Of a stretch of DNA of 13,131 nucleotides, positions 12,415 to 13,131 are shown piece by piece. The position numbers and the translations under genes are program-made. The notes beneath the pieces were generated by a model. The model had not been told where the DNA came from. It ran no database searches and was given only the letters and a program-made list of their open reading frames with translations. The stretch lies in the NCBI GenBank assembly GCA_902810755.1, contig CADDYT010000168.1, forward strand, positions 1-13,131, given 5' to 3'. Positions within the stretch are counted from its first letter, which is position 1. Every line of letters begins with the position of its first letter. This stretch comes from Chloroflexota bacterium. GTDB lineage: Bacteria; Chloroflexota; Ktedonobacteria; Ktedonobacterales; Ktedonobacteraceae.

Positions 12415-12978
12415 ATGCGAGATTCGATACAGATCAGACCGGCGCGGCCAGACGATGCTGAGGTAGCGGCAGCTCTGCTTTACTCGGCGTACACCCATAC
12501 GCGCGTCACCTACCCTCTGCCGGAGGAACACCGGAGCGGGTGGATCAAGCATTTAAAGTATTTCTTCCGCCGGGAGGGCAATCGCTTCAGCTATCAAAAC
12601 ATCCTGGTCGCCGAGCAGAATGCAGAGGTGGTCGGGCTGGTGTTGAGCTTCGGGGGGCGAGATGAGGCGCGGCTCAACGCTGCCGTTGCAAACTGGCTCG
12701 AACGCGAGGCCGAGGACGATGAATGGTATGTCGATGCGCTGGCCGTGTTCGAGAATTGGGGTCGCAAAGGGATTGGCTCGCGCCTGCTGCAAGCTGCGGA
12801 GGAGCAGGCACGCCGCCACCGCTATCCGAAAATAGCCCTCAATGTCGCGCAAGGGAACAAAGAGGCGCTGGATATGTACGCGCATCGAGGCTATGTTGCT
12901 ACCCGGCAGACTTTGCTCTATCAACGTCCCCATATACGCATGGTTAAAACGTTGGAAAACCCGGAACGTTCTCCCTGA
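12415..12978 (+). CDS. GNAT-family N-acetyltransferase
   Basis: A 187-residue acetyltransferase of the GNAT fold, which transfers acetyl from acetyl-CoA to an amine. It begins IQIRPARPDDAEVAAALL, the usual first strand and helix. It continues with ILVAEQNAEVVGLVLSF (strands 2-4) and the acetyl-CoA pyrophosphate loop GRKGIGSRLL (about residues 124-133), and ends with NKEALDMYAHRGY, the classic last helix and strand. All core elements are intact and length is normal. Earlier in-frame starts would translate the reductase remnant; ATG 12415 has a weak GGGA about 5 bases upstream. The start lies just downstream of the broken reductase, so its own promoter may have been lost or be embedded there. 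The acceptor cannot be predicted. Confidence 0.85.
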   Translation: MRDSIQIRPARPDDAEVAAALLYSAYTHTRVTYPLPEEHRSGWIKHLKYFFRREGNRFSYQNILVAEQNAEVVGLVLSFGGRDEARLNAAVANWLEREAEDDEWYVDALAVFENWGRKGIGSRLLQAAEEQARRHRYPKIALNVAQGNKEALDMYAHRGYVATRQTLLYQRPHIRMVKTLENPERSP

Positions 12979-13002
12979 TCTACAATTCGTTCCAGCAAGC
13001 AA

Positions 13003-13131
13003 TTAGCGAACCACTTTTTTCCTGACCATTGCCAGCGCCTCATTGATCGAGCGGGGGACAGACTGCAAGGGAAGGCGTTTGAGGCGGTGAGCGAGGGCCA
13101 TAGGAGCGATGGCGTAGACGTGATCGGGCGT
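13003..13131 (-). CDS. C-terminus of an unrecognised protein, 5' end outside the window
   Basis: The minus strand is open from the window edge to TAA at 13005-13003, giving 42 residues: TPDHVYAIAPMALAHRLKRL, then PLQSVPRSINEALAMVRKKV and VR. The composition (regular helix-like INEALAMVRKKVV ending, no low complexity) looks protein-like. It converges with the GNAT gene, leaving a 24-base gap. I do not recognise the family, and the start lies beyond the window. Confidence 0.5.
   Translation of the reverse strand, partial: TPDHVYAIAPMALAHRLKRLPLQSVPRSINEALAMVRKKVVR

Noticed and set aside
13011..13020. CCACTTTTTT as a terminator T tract after the GNAT gene
   Set aside because: It encodes two lysines of the minus-strand frame and has no stem before it.
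1..13131. CRISPR array, tRNA/rRNA genes, prophage or intact insertion sequence
   Set aside because: No regularly spaced repeats, clover-leaf sequences, transposase motifs or phage genes were seen.

Overview
The window looks like a chromosomal segment of a moderately GC-rich bacterium. The most likely source is a Ktedonobacteria-type member of the Chloroflexota, but this is an inference. It rests on the gene mix (two-component system, membrane acyltransferase, CYP107-like P450, several decayed genes), on a CysM resembling the actinobacterial O-phosphoserine type, and on two interspersed palindromic repeats with ATGCTGAG...CTCAGCAT ends. No rRNA, tRNA, CRISPR array, phage gene or intact transposase was seen.

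Layout. 1-508 is the broken 3' part of a PHB-depolymerase/esterase-like hydrolase. 660-3109 is a tight two-gene unit: a group II PLP decarboxylase and a CysM-like synthase. Converging on it (5450-3212, minus) is an OmpR-family response regulator followed by a HAMP-type histidine kinase. Divergent from the regulator (5867-8679, plus) are an AMP-forming acyl-CoA ligase and an acyltransferase-3 membrane protein. 8769-9136 holds an apparently N-truncated RelE/ParE toxin and a VOC/glyoxalase relic. 9166-9612 (minus) is a MaoC-type hydratase and 10112-11245 (minus) a cytochrome P450. 11668-12395 is a decayed cupin/aldo-keto reductase pair. 12415-12978 is an intact GNAT acetyltransferase. The minus-strand 3' end of an unrecognised gene runs off the right edge.

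The most interesting feature is regulatory. The pentamer TTCAG recurs at 11-bp steps in front of the decarboxylase gene (561, 572, 594), in front of the response-regulator gene (minus strand 5534, 5523, 5501; the same 0/+11/+33 pattern), and more loosely in front of the acyl-CoA ligase gene (5711, 5722, 5743; 0/+11/+32). OmpR/PhoB-family regulators bind direct repeats one helical turn apart. The simplest reading is that the regulator encoded here controls itself and both flanking operons. The three operons would then form one regulon: a CysM-like enzyme making a beta-substituted alanine, a decarboxylase making an amine, a ligase activating an acid, and a membrane acyltransferase. The pathway chemistry is a hypothesis; the repeats are visible directly.

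The right part is rich in gene decay: toxin without antitoxin, VOC relic, frameshifted cupin, and internally deleted aldo-keto reductase. It also holds several inverted repeats, including an 88-bp element with perfect 11-bp inverted ends just upstream of the cupin gene.
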